From positions 25,175,456 to 25,239,455 of the forward strand of contig CM029380.1 of the NCBI GenBank assembly GCA_017165825.1: 64,000 nt of DNA. The letters run 5' to 3'. The notes below the pieces were generated by a model that ran no database searches, had not been told where the DNA came from, and saw only the letters and a program-made list of their open reading frames with translations. A program made the position numbers and the translations under genes. Origin of the DNA: Hepsetus odoe (taxonomy: Eukaryota > Chordata > Actinopteri > Characiformes > Hepsetidae). This document shows positions 44,901-51,598 of this stretch, piece by piece. How positions within the stretch are numbered: the first letter of the stretch is position 1; each line of letters begins with the position of its first letter.

Positions 44901-46222
44901 CAATCAATCAATACACCAACCACTCAATGTGTCAATAAACCAGTAAACAAACCAACCAACCAATCGATACACCAAATCAATCAATGAACCAATCAATACA
45001 GTAAACAAACCAACTAACCAAACAATACACTAATCAATTAATAAACCAGCCAATCAATAAAGAGATGAGCACGAATCAGCCTCCCATTAATCCAATTTAC
45101 AATAATCATCATCATCATCATCATCATCGTGTTGTTGTTGTAATAAAGTTGAATAGAAATCCAGACGGTTAATAAGCGACTCTAAATGTTTCCTTCACTC
45201 TTTGATCTCAGCGCTGCTCTGATTGGATCGGATTTTATTTCTGCTGTAATTTGTTTTTGTCTTTTTTAATGGTTTAAATTCGCAGCCTGATCGAGTTCCG
45301 CACTTTCCTTCCTTTTTAACCTTTTTTGGCAAAAATGAGATCAAAAAGAGCGAAAAAGACCAAAATCTGCAGAATCACGAGGAGCTGGTCAGAAGAGTCC
45401 GATTCCGAGGAGCAGCGGCTTCGATCTAACTGGATTCAACTGGTAATATTAGATTACACGAGAGTGAAAAGCCAGACAATCAGTCAGGCTATAAAATCTG
45501 TGCCTTTTAATCAAATAGAATATTTTAATGAATCTGTAAAGTTCTGTTTAAAAAAAAAAAAAAAAAAAAGGTATTATCATTATTATTATTTTGTTGCTAT
45601 TTATGATATTATTATTATTATTATTAATAATAGTTATATACACAATAACCTTACAGATAAATTATTGCAATTATATTATTGCTCTTGTTACACGTTTATA
45701 ATCTGTGACTGTTAATCTGATTGATATTAAACTCAGTTTTATGTTGATTATGTTAAAAGGTAAAGTAAGAGCTCAGATCAGAAATCTGAGTTGAGTTTTT
45801 ATCTGCGATTTTTTAAAATCTGAGATTAATTTTTAATCCGAGATTAATTTTTAATCCGAGATTATTTTTAATCTGAGACTAGTTTTTAATCCGAGATGAG
45901 TTTTGATGTAAAGGTGGAAAGTTTGTGGATCTTTCCTGAGAGCCGCGCTTCAGGACTCGGAGTTTCTGCTCCACCTTAAACCGCGCGCAGTTTTTTAAGG
46001 TGGAGCGGAAAATCGGAGGAGCCGAAGTTCGCCCCGATCCCTCCGCGCTTTACCTCTGTCCACCTCCGCCAGCAGGTGCTGCAGGGAGCCCGGCGCGCTG
46101 TGTTCGCCCAGCAGCAGCAGCAGGGAGTGAGTGTGTCCGGAGAACCCGGAGAACCCGGAGAACCCGCGCTCGGAGCTCCGCTCTCCCTCCATCCTCCCCG
46201 CTCCGCCGCGCCGCGCCGCCAT
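22078..46222 (-). CDS. map1s: Microtubule-associated protein 1S (7 coding exons, span)
   Basis: Seven exons join in frame to 1370 residues (mammalian MAP1S is about 1060). MAP1S binds microtubules and actin and, in mammals, links them to mitochondria and autophagosomes. The N-terminal part (57-320) has CNLDEQLKLFVSRHSA, HKLLILAGQCVEDSGDL, EPPSPFELLEPP, RPCCYVFPGGRGDSAFFAVNG and FWKLVRHLDRVDSVLLTH, all family hallmarks. A basic KKE/KPK-rich stretch lies at about 566-660. Conserved acidic blocks follow at about 936 (LPAEVGSPHSTEVDDSLSVS) and 1019 (HDVDLCLVSPCEF). The C-terminal light-chain domain has PVYLDLAYLPSG and LIPTFDSLTMHDWY and ends FPACKVEF. These stretches, especially the end, point to MAP1S rather than MAP1A or MAP1B. 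Introns 1 and 2 (7.7 and 9.6 kb) are full of repeats. The start at 46222 lies in a strong context; an in-frame ATG at 46291 would add 23 residues. Confidence 0.95.
22677..22891 (-). CDS. map1s: map1s exon 6
   Basis: Residues 1248-1319: LVGIKTSAAPVYLDLAYLPS, DVEFFRRVRSSCYIISGEEP and LLESKVSWPDVQ. The acceptor is GTGCAG| and the donor CAG|GTGCGT (phase 0). Confidence 0.96.
23085..23270 (+). mobile_element. tRNA-headed SINE, family A, in map1s intron 5
   Basis: The B-box-like GGGCTTGAATCCC lies at 23107-23119. Then come TAGGTTGCCCTGAAGTTCCC, AAGGTACCGTCCCCATCAC, a short GT tract, GGGTGTGGTTCACTGTGTTC and an ACAATGACTAATAGTCACTT tail. It is antisense to map1s. Confidence 0.8.
23335..23510 (-). 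mobile_element. tRNA-headed SINE, family C, antisense fragment
   Basis: On the + strand it reads CGGACGCTCTTATCCAGAGC, the hallmark 3' block of a widespread fish SINE, and later ACCAGACTCGAACCCAAAAC, a B-box complement. Family C copies also occur at 48725, 49895 and 50495. Confidence 0.7.
23574..26820 (-). CDS. map1s: map1s exon 5 (giant exon, 3247 bases)
   Basis: Residues 166-1247. It opens IGALLSSADPTQKASLTLSC and carries the metallo-beta-lactamase-like N-terminal fold (VFPGGRGDSAFFAVNG, LLTHIGVDNLPG), the long charged Lys/Glu/Pro region, Ser/Pro-rich linkers and the two conserved acidic blocks, ending in a Ser/Arg-rich basic segment. The acceptor is TTGGCAG| and the donor TCATCAG|GTATGT (phase 1). 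The first ATG inside (26757) is not the protein start, because upstream exons join in frame. A single large central exon is typical of MAP1-family genes. Confidence 0.97.
26925..27065 (-). CDS. map1s: map1s exon 4
   Basis: Residues 119-165: IRRLISDASRHKLLILAGQC, EDSGDLVLQTGSFS and FNDFIQIFADEE, aligning with LLLDPASHKLLVLAGPCLEE in the mammalian protein. The donor is GAG|GTGTGT (phase 0). Intron 4 is only 104 bases. Confidence 0.95.
27325..27490 (+). mobile_element. tRNA-headed SINE, family A, in map1s intron 3
   Basis: AGTAGGTTGTCCTGAGACTC, TTGAGCAAGGTACCATTCCC, CTCCTCCCCGGGTGCTGGAT and a TGTGGTTCACAGTGAGCTCA tail identify the family. The head is poorly preserved. Bases 27490-28190 hold no gene or repeat I recognise. 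Confidence 0.75.
28195..28400 (-). mobile_element. tRNA-headed SINE, family A, diverged
   Basis: On the + strand GGTGAAAGTGAAAGTGACCA is the complement of the tail. GCAGGGGGCGGACATATCTA and TGGGACTCGAACCCACGACC (B-box complement at 28350-28369) follow, then a head remnant. Confidence 0.75.
28601..28683 (-). CDS. map1s: map1s exon 3
   Basis: Residues 91-118: GQRTLQHSGDVLETQVVVNP through HGLVCSE, matching mammalian GQRSLHHRGDNLETLVLLNP. The 83-base exon is shorter than most ORF cut-offs. The acceptor is ATCCAG| and the donor GAG|GTACAG. Bases 28700-29500 hold an A/G-rich run near 28700-28735 and nothing else I can name. Confidence 0.94.
29505..29760 (-). mobile_element. LINE RT fragment, - strand
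   Basis: On the - strand it carries GTTGAGGATGGAGCTGCCAG, GAAAAGAGGAAGGACAAAGA and GTGGTGAGAGAGGACATGCA, the same 3' coding stretch as the LINE at 16855-17580. The frame is broken. Confidence 0.8.
30110..30370. repeat. Interspersed repeat, copy related to 49500-49770
   Basis: AAACTGCTCGGGTACAGAGACTG, TCAGGAGGAACTGGAGAACTG and CAAGAAAGTCTGGAACTC are shared, in the same order, with 49515-49770. TCTCCAGGCTTCTTGAAGGACG (30155-30176) is also found near 37410. It is probably an old DNA element; the family was not identified. 30370-31650 shows nothing I can name. Confidence 0.65.
31655..31925. repeat. Four tandem copies of a ~63-base unit with (TC)n
   Basis: The unit contains CTCTCTCTCTGGGTGTGTAG, GACGGTCCTCCCTCTCCCCC and ATCACTCAGTAGAACTGTCC. 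It is repeated four times with near identity, differing mainly in TC length. It lies in map1s intron 2. Bases 31930-32620 hold nothing recognised. Confidence 0.92.
32625..32880 (+). mobile_element. tRNA-headed SINE, family A, nearly full length
   Basis: An intact layout: head AGCGGCGGTCTAGTGCTGAG, B-box GGGTTCGATTCCC (32672-32684), GTAGGTTGCCCTGAGGTACC, AAGGTACCGTCCCCGTCACT, TGCTGCACGGTGTTTGTG, TTTTGTTGTGGTTCACG and a tail ending GACCAGGGTCGTCAC plus poly-T. Confidence 0.85.
33090..33242. repeat. Interspersed repeat, copy 2 of the pair with 18953-19125
   Basis: CCTGAAGGTGGATCAGACTT, GATCTGGGATCAGATTGCTC and AGGACTGATTCTAGATCAGC match copy 1 in order and orientation. A further related GATCTGGGATCAGGTTCCA lies at 34157-34175. 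Confidence 0.75.
33420..33560. repeat. Two CA microsatellites
   Basis: CA tracts at 33420-33462 (with CAGA interruptions) and 33538-33558 flank unique sequence. Confidence 0.9.
33666..34095. repeat. Poly-T followed by a (GA)n / GATACAGA array
   Basis: About 19 T residues are followed by 400 bases of GA tracts with periodic GATACAGAGA and GACAGGGTTAAAGAGAGCGA interruptions. Frames across it read only Arg-Glu or Ser-Leu and are not genes. Confidence 0.95.
34312..35610. repeat. 40-base minisatellite in map1s intron 2, about 32 copies
   Basis: The unit runs CACACTGACCCAGACTAACT then GACACCGCCCCAAACACACC. The left part is very homogeneous, and units degrade towards 35100-35400. Because 40 is not a multiple of three and the unit lacks stops on the - strand, all three - frames stay open, producing illusory proteins of 60-120 residues. 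Confidence 0.95.
35611..36635. other. Map1s intron 2, no gene seen
   Basis: The only structure I see is a GA tract with a GGAA run at 36438-36478. The open frame 35838-36308 has no recognisable domain. Confidence 0.6.
36640..36910 (+). pseudogene. Tc1/mariner-like transposase remnant
   Basis: Bases 36786-36880 translate to AKFGGGGIMACCCFAPLSST then KLMLQP, a decayed form of the Tc1 block VKFGGGGIMVWGCFS..LVP..GNLNA. The frame does not extend far and no terminal repeats were found. It is an old truncated copy. Confidence 0.6.
37245..38270. other. Map1s intron 2 near exon 2
   Basis: Short repeated phrases occur: AATGGGAGGGGC / AATGGGCGGGG / AAGGGGCGGGGTC between 37940 and 38170 form a loose GC-box-like repeat of about 50 bases. 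TCTCCAGGCTTCCTGAAGGACG near 37410 matches the repeat at 30155. No gene was seen. Confidence 0.5.
38275..38376 (-). CDS. map1s: map1s exon 2
   Basis: Residues 57-90: GIRSWGVDLSSCNLDEQLKL then FVSRHSAFFSEELK, almost identical to the mammalian block. The acceptor is TCTTCAG| and the donor AAAG|GTATGA (phase 1). Confidence 0.96.
38546..38680. repeat. CA microsatellite and TACACA-rich DNA
   Basis: A CA tract at 38547-38580 is followed by irregular TACACA / AATACA phrases to 38680. Confidence 0.85.
39060..39110. repeat. (CA)n microsatellite
   Basis: About 24 uninterrupted CA units. Confidence 0.95.
39318..39605 (-). mobile_element. LINE RT fragment, - strand
   Basis: On the - strand: GACTAAAGTGAGACTGTTGG, TTTGGACATGTCCAGAGGAG, GTTGAGGATGGAGCTGCCAG and GAAAGAGGAGAAGAGGCAGG. 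It is the same LINE family as 16855-17580, with a broken frame. 39605-40590 contains nothing recognised. Confidence 0.8.
40598..40820 (-). mobile_element. tRNA-headed SINE, family A, antisense
   Basis: On the - strand: GGGGCAGCGGTGGTCCAGTG head, GGGTCTGAATCCC B-box, AGGTCACCTGAGGTACCC, AAGGTTCCATCCCCATCACC, GCTGCCCCCTGCAGGACGG and a CACTTTCACTTTCACATC tail. Confidence 0.82.
41015..41138 (-). mobile_element. LINE RT fragment, - strand, short
   Basis: On the - strand: TGCCAGGAAAGCGGAGAAGA, GGAAGGACAAAGAGGAGGTT and GAGAGAGGACGTGCAGGGGG, the same LINE family. Confidence 0.75.
41250..41281. repeat. (CA)n microsatellite
   Basis: About 16 CA units. Confidence 0.95.
41490..41620. repeat. Inverted-repeat arm, partner at 52498-52640
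   Basis: TGAGCTGCTGGTGGAGATGC, GTTTAGTTTGGAGAAGATTC, TGGTGGAGGGACACGAAGAA and CAGAGATTTAGTTCAGACGG all occur in reverse complement at 52498-52640 with few differences. Confidence 0.85.
41860..41996. repeat. Two (CA)n microsatellites
   Basis: CA tracts at 41862-41908 and 41958-41994, separated by a 50-base spacer. Confidence 0.95.
42000..42300 (+). mobile_element. LINE RT fragment, + strand
   Basis: GGAGGTGTCAAAGATGCTGA, ACGAGGATGGACAGGATTAG, GAAGATGGAGCTGCCAGGAA and GGTGAGAGAGGACATGCAGG align with 17185-17490. The frame has several indels. It abuts a CA tract. Confidence 0.85.
43008..43598. repeat. Inverted-repeat arm of about 590 bases, partner at 51032-51598
   Basis: Its reverse complement lies 7.4 kb away. 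Inside is a short tandem repeat of 39 bases (GGACAGACGGCTGTGTGTGT, CCTCAGTGTGGACGGT): three copies here, two in the partner. The 106-residue frame with CVCPQCGRWTD repeats is conserved between arms but all frames are open, so coding is unproven. The family was not recognised. Confidence 0.88.
43600..43878 (+). mobile_element. LINE RT fragment, + strand
   Basis: AGAGTATATTAAAAGGGACAG, GGTTTGGACGTGCCCAGAGG, TTGAAGATGGAGCTGCCAGG and GGTGAGAGAGGACATGCAGG match the LINE at 16855-17580. It begins exactly where homology of the inverted-repeat arm ends. 43880-44790 shows nothing recognised. Confidence 0.85.
44790..45065. repeat. CCAAT/CAAT-rich minisatellite in map1s intron 1
   Basis: Phrases such as AATAAACCAATCAATACACC, AACCAACCAATCAATC and CAATGTGTCAATAAACC repeat irregularly at about 30-45 bases. 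An ATC run follows at 45105-45128. Confidence 0.85.
45549..45650. repeat. Poly-A and ATT-rich microsatellite
   Basis: About 19 A residues followed by imperfect ATT triplets. Short AATCCGAGATTAATTTTT repeats follow at 45815-45895. Confidence 0.85.
46054..46222 (-). CDS. map1s: map1s exon 1 with start codon
   Basis: Residues 1-56: MAARRGGAGRMEGERSSERG, a GFSGFSGFSG repeat, then SLLLLLGEHSAPGSLQHLLA and EVDR, corresponding to SLLLVVGSEFGSPGLLTYVL in mammals. The donor is AGAG|GTAAAG (phase 1). The start codon lies in AAGATGGCGGC, an excellent initiation context. The upstream in-frame ATG at 46291 would add 23 unconserved-looking residues and lies inside promoter motifs. Confidence 0.88.
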
Positions 46223-46313
46223 CTTACCAACACCACAGACAGGCGCGCCGACACGCCCACACTGCGGATGATTGACGTCCGCGCTGGCCAATCAGAAATT
46301 TGAGGGGCGGGAC
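46215..46313 (-). promoter_or_regulatory. map1s CpG-rich promoter with YY1, CRE-half, CCAAT and GC-box motifs
   Basis: Reading upstream from the start codon: AAGATGGCGGC (46215-46225, - strand) matches the YY1 consensus and overlaps the ATG. TGACGT (46273-46278) is a CRE half-site. CCAATCAG (46288-46295) is an NF-Y type CCAAT box. GGGGCGGGAC (46304-46313) is a GC box. No TATA box is present. The surrounding 45960-46315 segment is CpG-rich. Confidence 0.7.
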
Positions 46314-46581
46314 CGGAACTCCAGTCTTTTATCTGCGTTAATGCAAATATATAGAATATATAGAATAACTACACCATTAAAATAAACCATCCTCAAATAC
46401 AGAATAAAGAACATGCATAGAGTAAGAAAATAATAATGTTTTAACAGAACGTTCCGTTTTTCTAAAAGCACTAACTGTAGTTTCCTGATGAAGTAGTCTC
46501 CTTATTCCAGAGTTGAAATAAAAAGTTCAAATTAAAAGCAGCTTCTCCACTTTTTCTGTTTTACTGTGCATAAATAAGCAA

Positions 46582-46584
<3 letters not shown>

Positions 46585-46650
<66 letters not shown>

Positions 46651-46651
46651 A
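46585..46651. repeat. (GATA)n microsatellite
   Basis: About 17 uninterrupted ATAG units. Confidence 0.95.
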
Positions 46652-46874
46652 ATGTCTCGTACACGTCTAAAGATATGTCCACCTTTATATATTACATCAT
46701 GTATGTAGTGATTTTCTGGATAAACAAATGCTTGTTGTCCAAATAAAAAGCTTTTCAACAATTTTTCAAACTTTTTCCCGAGTTCCTCTGAAGTCCGTGT
46801 CTCTGCCGCCCCCGTGTGGTGAGTATGGTGCACTACCCTGCAGTGAGTTCAGCCGTTCGAAGGTTCGCCCGTTG

Positions 46875-46990
46875 GAAGTGAAAGTGAAAGTGAAAGCGAG
46901 CGTGCGCGACGGTGCAGTGAAACACTTCATCTGTGTTTGACCCAAACAGTCCATCAGCCGAACATCCAGCTCCCAGGGAGCAGTGATTAA
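46875..46990 (-). mobile_element. tRNA-headed SINE, family A, 3' part only
   Basis: GAAGTGAAAGTGAAAGTGAA is the complement of the tail, followed by a diverged body and CCCAGGGAGCAGTGATTAAG. The element is cut off by the CA array that follows. Confidence 0.6.
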
Positions 46991-47022
46991 GTGGTGCTTA
47001 AACACTTTTCCTTTTTGCCAAA

Positions 47023-47023
<1 letters not shown>

Positions 47024-47066
<43 letters not shown>

Positions 47067-47120
47067 ACACACACACATACACACACATACACATACACAC
47101 TTAAACACACACACACACAC

Positions 47121-47194
<74 letters not shown>

Positions 47195-47313
47195 CTACAC
47201 ACACACACACACACCTACACACACACACACACACACCTACACACACACACACTTACACACACACACACACCTACACACACACACACACACACACCTACAC
47301 ACACACCTACACA

Positions 47314-47352
<39 letters not shown>

Positions 47353-47646
47353 ACACATACACACCTACACACATACACACACACACACACACACATACAC
47401 ACACATACACACATACACACACACACGTACACACACACACACGTACACACACACGTACACACACACATACACACACACACATACACACACACACACACCT
47501 ACACAAACATACACACACATACACACACACACATACACACACACTTACACACACCTACACACACACATACACACACACACACTTACACATACACACACAC
47601 ACATACACACACACACACATACACACACACACATACACACACACAC

Positions 47647-47712
<66 letters not shown>

Positions 47713-47777
47713 ACACACACACTTACACACACACATACACACACACACACACACACACGTACACACACACATACACA

Positions 47778-47809
<32 letters not shown>

Positions 47810-47819
47810 TACACACACA

Positions 47820-47852
<33 letters not shown>

Positions 47853-47857
47853 TTACA

Positions 47858-47952
<95 letters not shown>
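47024..47952. repeat. 0.93-kb CA array with periodic TACACA, TTACACA and CTACACA units
   Basis: An almost pure CA array. ATACAC, TTACAC, CTACAC and GTACAC variants break it every 8 to 30 bases. Long His-Thr or Cys-Val frames on both strands are repeat artefacts. Confidence 0.97.
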
Positions 47953-48099
47953 CTAAAAGGTATCTTTTCATTTACATGCTGCAATTAATGTGTTTCAAAT
48001 GATGCTACACTGTTTTCGTCTATCACCTCAGACATTTTTACTTTGTGGCCAGAAGTATGCAGACAGGGCTGTGGAAGCTTCCTGTACTAGTGTTTAGGG

Positions 48100-48163
48100 T
48101 AGAGGTCAAAGTACCATCCCCATCACTGCTCCCCGGGTGCTGGATATGTCTGCCCCCTGCTGG

Positions 48164-48210
<47 letters not shown>
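48100..48210 (+). mobile_element. tRNA-headed SINE, family A, fragment ending in (TG)n
   Basis: GTACCATCCCCATCACTGCT, CCCCGGGTGCTGGATATG and TGCCCCCTGCTGGATG are family A. The expected GTGTGTGGGTTAAA segment has become an expanded TG tract (48166-48210). Confidence 0.75.
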
Positions 48211-48212
<2 letters not shown>

Positions 48213-48374
48213 ACACTAGATGGCAACATTAGACAGGCTGATTTGTTCATTTAGAAAAGTTGCCTTGGTTTTATATCCCGGGTGATTAGAAGATCAGCTG
48301 TTAGAATAAAATGTTGAATGATTTTAATTCCAGGCTGAATTCTTTGTTAAAATATCTGTAGTTCTAAATGGGAT

Positions 48375-48720
48375 ATACACTATGTGGTCAAATGTATGTG
48401 GACACCTGACTTTTACTGATGTATGAGCTTGTCGTATGATGTATGCGTTGGACATCCTAAAAACGTGAACCTCACATGCGTCAAGCATGGTGTCCAGTTA
48501 TGAGGTCCGTGTGAGTTTAGGTACCGAAAACTAATTATTTGTTTTCAGAAGCCCAAGAATTAAGCAGGTGTTGGCCATATTTAAGTTAGAATGGATACAT
48601 ATCAAATGAAATCATTTTAATGAGCTCTGTTGGATGTTTAAGTATAGAGACCTCAGACTGGATCTAAACTGGAAGCACAAACTGGAAGGTGTTTCTAATA
48701 AAGTGGCCACTGAGTGGAAG
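48375..48720. repeat. Degenerate pieces of fish DNA/LINE repeats
   Basis: ACACTATGTGGTCAAATGTA (48379-48398) resembles the terminal part of a common fish DNA element. GGTGTTTCTAATAAAGTGGC (48688-48707) and TGGGTGTCTAATAAAGTGGC (48934-48953) resemble a common retroelement tail. Boundaries are uncertain. Confidence 0.45.
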
Positions 48721-48724
48721 CTGA

Positions 48725-48925
48725 AGGTGCGTGTTTCCGATTGAGTAATTCATGGTCAGATACTTCTCTATGCACCTATGGACCAAGAGATCACAGGTTC
48801 AGATCCCTCCAGCCCTACCATCACTGGGTTCCTGAGCAAGACCCCTTAATTCTGAGCTGCTGCAGAGGGACTGTCCCTGTAGTTGCTCTGCATGTGTCTG
48901 CTAAATGCAGTAAAAGTAAGTGGAA
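48725..48925 (+). mobile_element. tRNA-headed SINE, family C, diverged
   Basis: GGTTCAGATCCCTCC (48797-48811, B-box-like), CTACCATCACTGGGTTCCTG, GAGGGACTGTCCCTGTAG and TGTGTCTGCTAAATGCAGTA follow the family C order seen at 49895-50100. Confidence 0.7.
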
Positions 48926-49504
48926 ACTCAAGGTGGGTGTCTAATAAAGTGGCAGTAATTAGTAATTAGAAAGTGGCAGTAATTAGTAATTAGAAACACA
49001 AGGTCACAGGTTTTATCTACAAAGGACTGGTATGGTTGCAGGTTTCTATTCCAGTGAAACTAGAACCAGCTCAGTTCCTGCATGTTTGGTCTGAGAACCT
49101 GTGAACCCACCACTGTATCACTGCTGTACTGGATACTGTGGATACAGTGTTCTAATGGAACACTTCATTCTGTAGTTCTAATGCATAGTTCTAATGGAGC
49201 TACAGTCACTGTTGATCCACTTTCCTTCAGATCACTGGGTCACTCTTTTTACTAGTGAATCATTGTTGGTGGAACATTACTGTTCCTGTGTGTCAGACTC
49301 GCTGATCTTTGTCATATTGACTAAATAAAAGAAGGAACAAAAGTCTAGTGCTGCAGAATTGTTGTTCCACCCACTCGTTCAGCATCAGCAGTAAACTTAT
49401 CCCCTGATCATCTGCTCCTGGTTCTTCACTGCTTCATGTCTTAAGTTAGACGCTTTGTTCTGCTTGAAGGTTCAGACGTAGATCACTGTGTGGATTAACC
49501 AACA

Positions 49505-49775
49505 CAGAACTATCAAACTGCTCAGGTACAGAGACTGGACTGAACATGAGAGACATCAACACTGTCCTTCAGGAAGATCTGGAGAACTGCTCAGGTACAG
49601 AGACTGGACTGAACATGAGAGACAACAACACTGTCCTTCAGGAAGATCTGGAGAACTGCTCAGGTACAGAGACTGGACTGAACATGAGAGACAGCAACAC
49701 TGTCCTTCAGGAAGATCTGGAGAACTGTTCTTCAACAAGACATTAAACATACAAGAAAGTCTGGAATAAAAAGAT
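49505..49775. repeat. Three and a half tandem copies of a 78-base unit
   Basis: GCTCAGGTACAGAGACTGGA, TGAACATGAGAGACA and CTGTCCTTCAGGAAGATCTG repeat three times in tandem. A single diverged copy of the same unit sits at 30260-30320. Here the segment ends with CAAGAAAGTCTGGAA, as there. The unit is a multiple of three, so all frames repeat. Confidence 0.92.
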
Positions 49776-49894
49776 GACGAAATGGGGGGATCAAAATGTT
49801 TTGTATGGTTTTATGCATGTCATGTCAGCATGTCAGATGGACTGTGTGTGTGTGTGTGTGTGTGTGTCTGGGATAGATTTCAGCCCTACCTGGT

Positions 49895-50105
49895 CAGGGT
49901 GCTGGTGGTCTAGAGGTGGTACTGGTCTATGGACCTGTGGCTCAAGAGGTCCCAGGTTCGAATCCCACCTCCAGCACTACCACCACTGGGTCCCTGAGAC
50001 CCTGAACCCTGAGTGTCTCCAGGGGGGACTGTCCCTGTACTCAGGACATGGATGTCTCTCTGGACAAGAGCATCTGATAAATGCTGTAAATGTAAATGTA
50101 CCTGA
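49895..50105 (+). mobile_element. tRNA-headed SINE, family C
   Basis: A-box-like GGTGGTCTAGAGGTGGTACT, B-box AGGTTCGAATCCCA (49953-49966), ACTACCACCACTGGGTCCC, GGGACTGTCCCTGTACTCAG, GGACAAGAGCATCTGATAAA and a TGTAAATGTAAATG tail. Almost full length. Confidence 0.85.
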
Positions 50106-50494
50106 GCTGAATGAACAGCAGATATAGAATTAAATTATATGAGAAGCAATAAAACAGACAATACAAATAAACACACCAAAATAAACAAATTCAATTTGAC
50201 TTTAAAATATCTAATGTGAGGGACAAAGTCTAGGATCAGTGAAGGTTTGTTTTCTTTTATACCTCAGCCGAGAGTGCTGGACATTTCCAAACATCAGGTC
50301 AGGGGACAGTAGGACTCGAGAGCCGTGAGGAGCTTTAAAAACATTCAGTTTGTCTCTATGTTTTGCCACCGGCTGCAGGGACACAAGTAAAGGACTGAAA
50401 GTAAGAGACTGAACCCCATAATTCTACTACACTAATAATTATAGTGATAATACACTAATTCATAATAATACACTATTAATTAATAGTTGTCATG

Positions 50495-50715
50495 TGACTT
50501 CATACATTTACATTTACGGCATTTAGCAGACGCTCTTATCCAGAGCGACTTACAGGTCCTAATTACAGGGACAGTCCCCCTGGAGACACTCAGGGTTAAG
50601 GGTCTTGCTCAGGGACCCAGTGGTGGTAGTGCCAGAGGTGGGATTCGAACCGGGGACCTCTTGATCCAGAGGTCCGTAGGCAAGTATTCTACAACTAGAT
50701 CACCACCACCCTACA
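50495..50715 (-). mobile_element. tRNA-headed SINE, family C, antisense, nearly full length
   Basis: On the - strand: GGTGGTGGTGATCTAGTTG head, CCGGTTCGAATCCCACC B-box, CACTGGGTCCCTGAGCAAG, GGGACTGTCCCTGTAATTAG, GTCGCTCTGGATAAGAGCGT and AAATGCCGTAAATGTAAATG tail. It is well preserved. Confidence 0.88.
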
Positions 50716-51031
50716 TTTACACCCTACATACATTTAAGCTCCGCCCACCTGGAGGGCAGAACAGATCTTCCTCCCTCTGTCCTCCTATGATCTTCACCAG
50801 GGGTGTTTCTCCAAAACGCTGGATAGTTACATAATTAGACACACAAACCGATGATGCTGAACTTCTACAGAATCCCAACAGAGAGACAAAGACCAGAGGA
50901 GGAGACGGTGGACTTGCTGTTGGACATGTCTCTGTCTCCAAGGAGGGCATGGAAGAATGGACACCATTCGTTCACACGTCTTTACAGTGAAACGTTTCAT
51001 CAAAGACGAGTCCAGTGTTTTAAAGATTGTG

Positions 51032-51598
51032 TTTTTAGTCGTATCTTCAACCCGTCGTTCTGGTTCTGACAGGCTACGTCCCAAACCGCACACTTCTACA
51101 CTTTACACACTACATTACTGAGTGTGTGTCCAGTGGTTGTGCACTATTTGTCCACACTGTTGAGTGTGTGTCCAGTTTGGGACATGGTTGTGTGGACAGT
51201 GATGTAACGAGAGATCAGTAATCAGTTCTCCAGTTAAAGATCTTCATCTTCAGTCTGAGAACTTCTCGATGATTGTTGGAGAGAAGAGGGACGCTCGCTA
51301 ACATCAGCTCATCATCACCCTTTACTGTAACAGTGAGAGTCTCTCGTCCTCCGTCTCCCGAGAGACAGCGTTACTGACCGTCCACACTGAGGACACACAC
51401 AGCTGTCTGTCCACCGTCCACACTGAGGACACACACAGCCGTCTGTCCTCCTGTAAACTCTCGTCCTGACGCCAGTGTGAGGGGAGGGACTCTCCACAGG
51501 ACACATGCAGACATCCCCAAAGTGGAGCTCTGCAGGGACGTCCCTGTTTTTAGGAACTGTAATACTGCGGCAGATGCAGGGACCTAAAACTGACAGTC
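51032..51598. repeat. Inverted-repeat arm, partner of 43008-43598
   Basis: Reverse complement of the left arm, including CCGCACACTTCTACACTTTA, the 39-base tandem repeat (two copies) and GCAGAGCTCCA..CAGGGACGTCCCTGTTTTT. The homology runs a little further, to AACCAGAACGAYG, with a 16-base indel. 51600-52300 has no recognised feature. Confidence 0.88.

Noticed and set aside
45326..45715. A 129-residue + strand frame beginning with a basic stretch
   Set aside because: Its second half is translated poly-A and ATT repeats. It lies antisense in map1s intron 1 without support.
46983..48002. A 339-residue open frame (His-Thr repeats) and several Cys-Val frames
   Set aside because: It is a pure translation of the CA array; open in most frames on both strands and without any non-repeat sequence.
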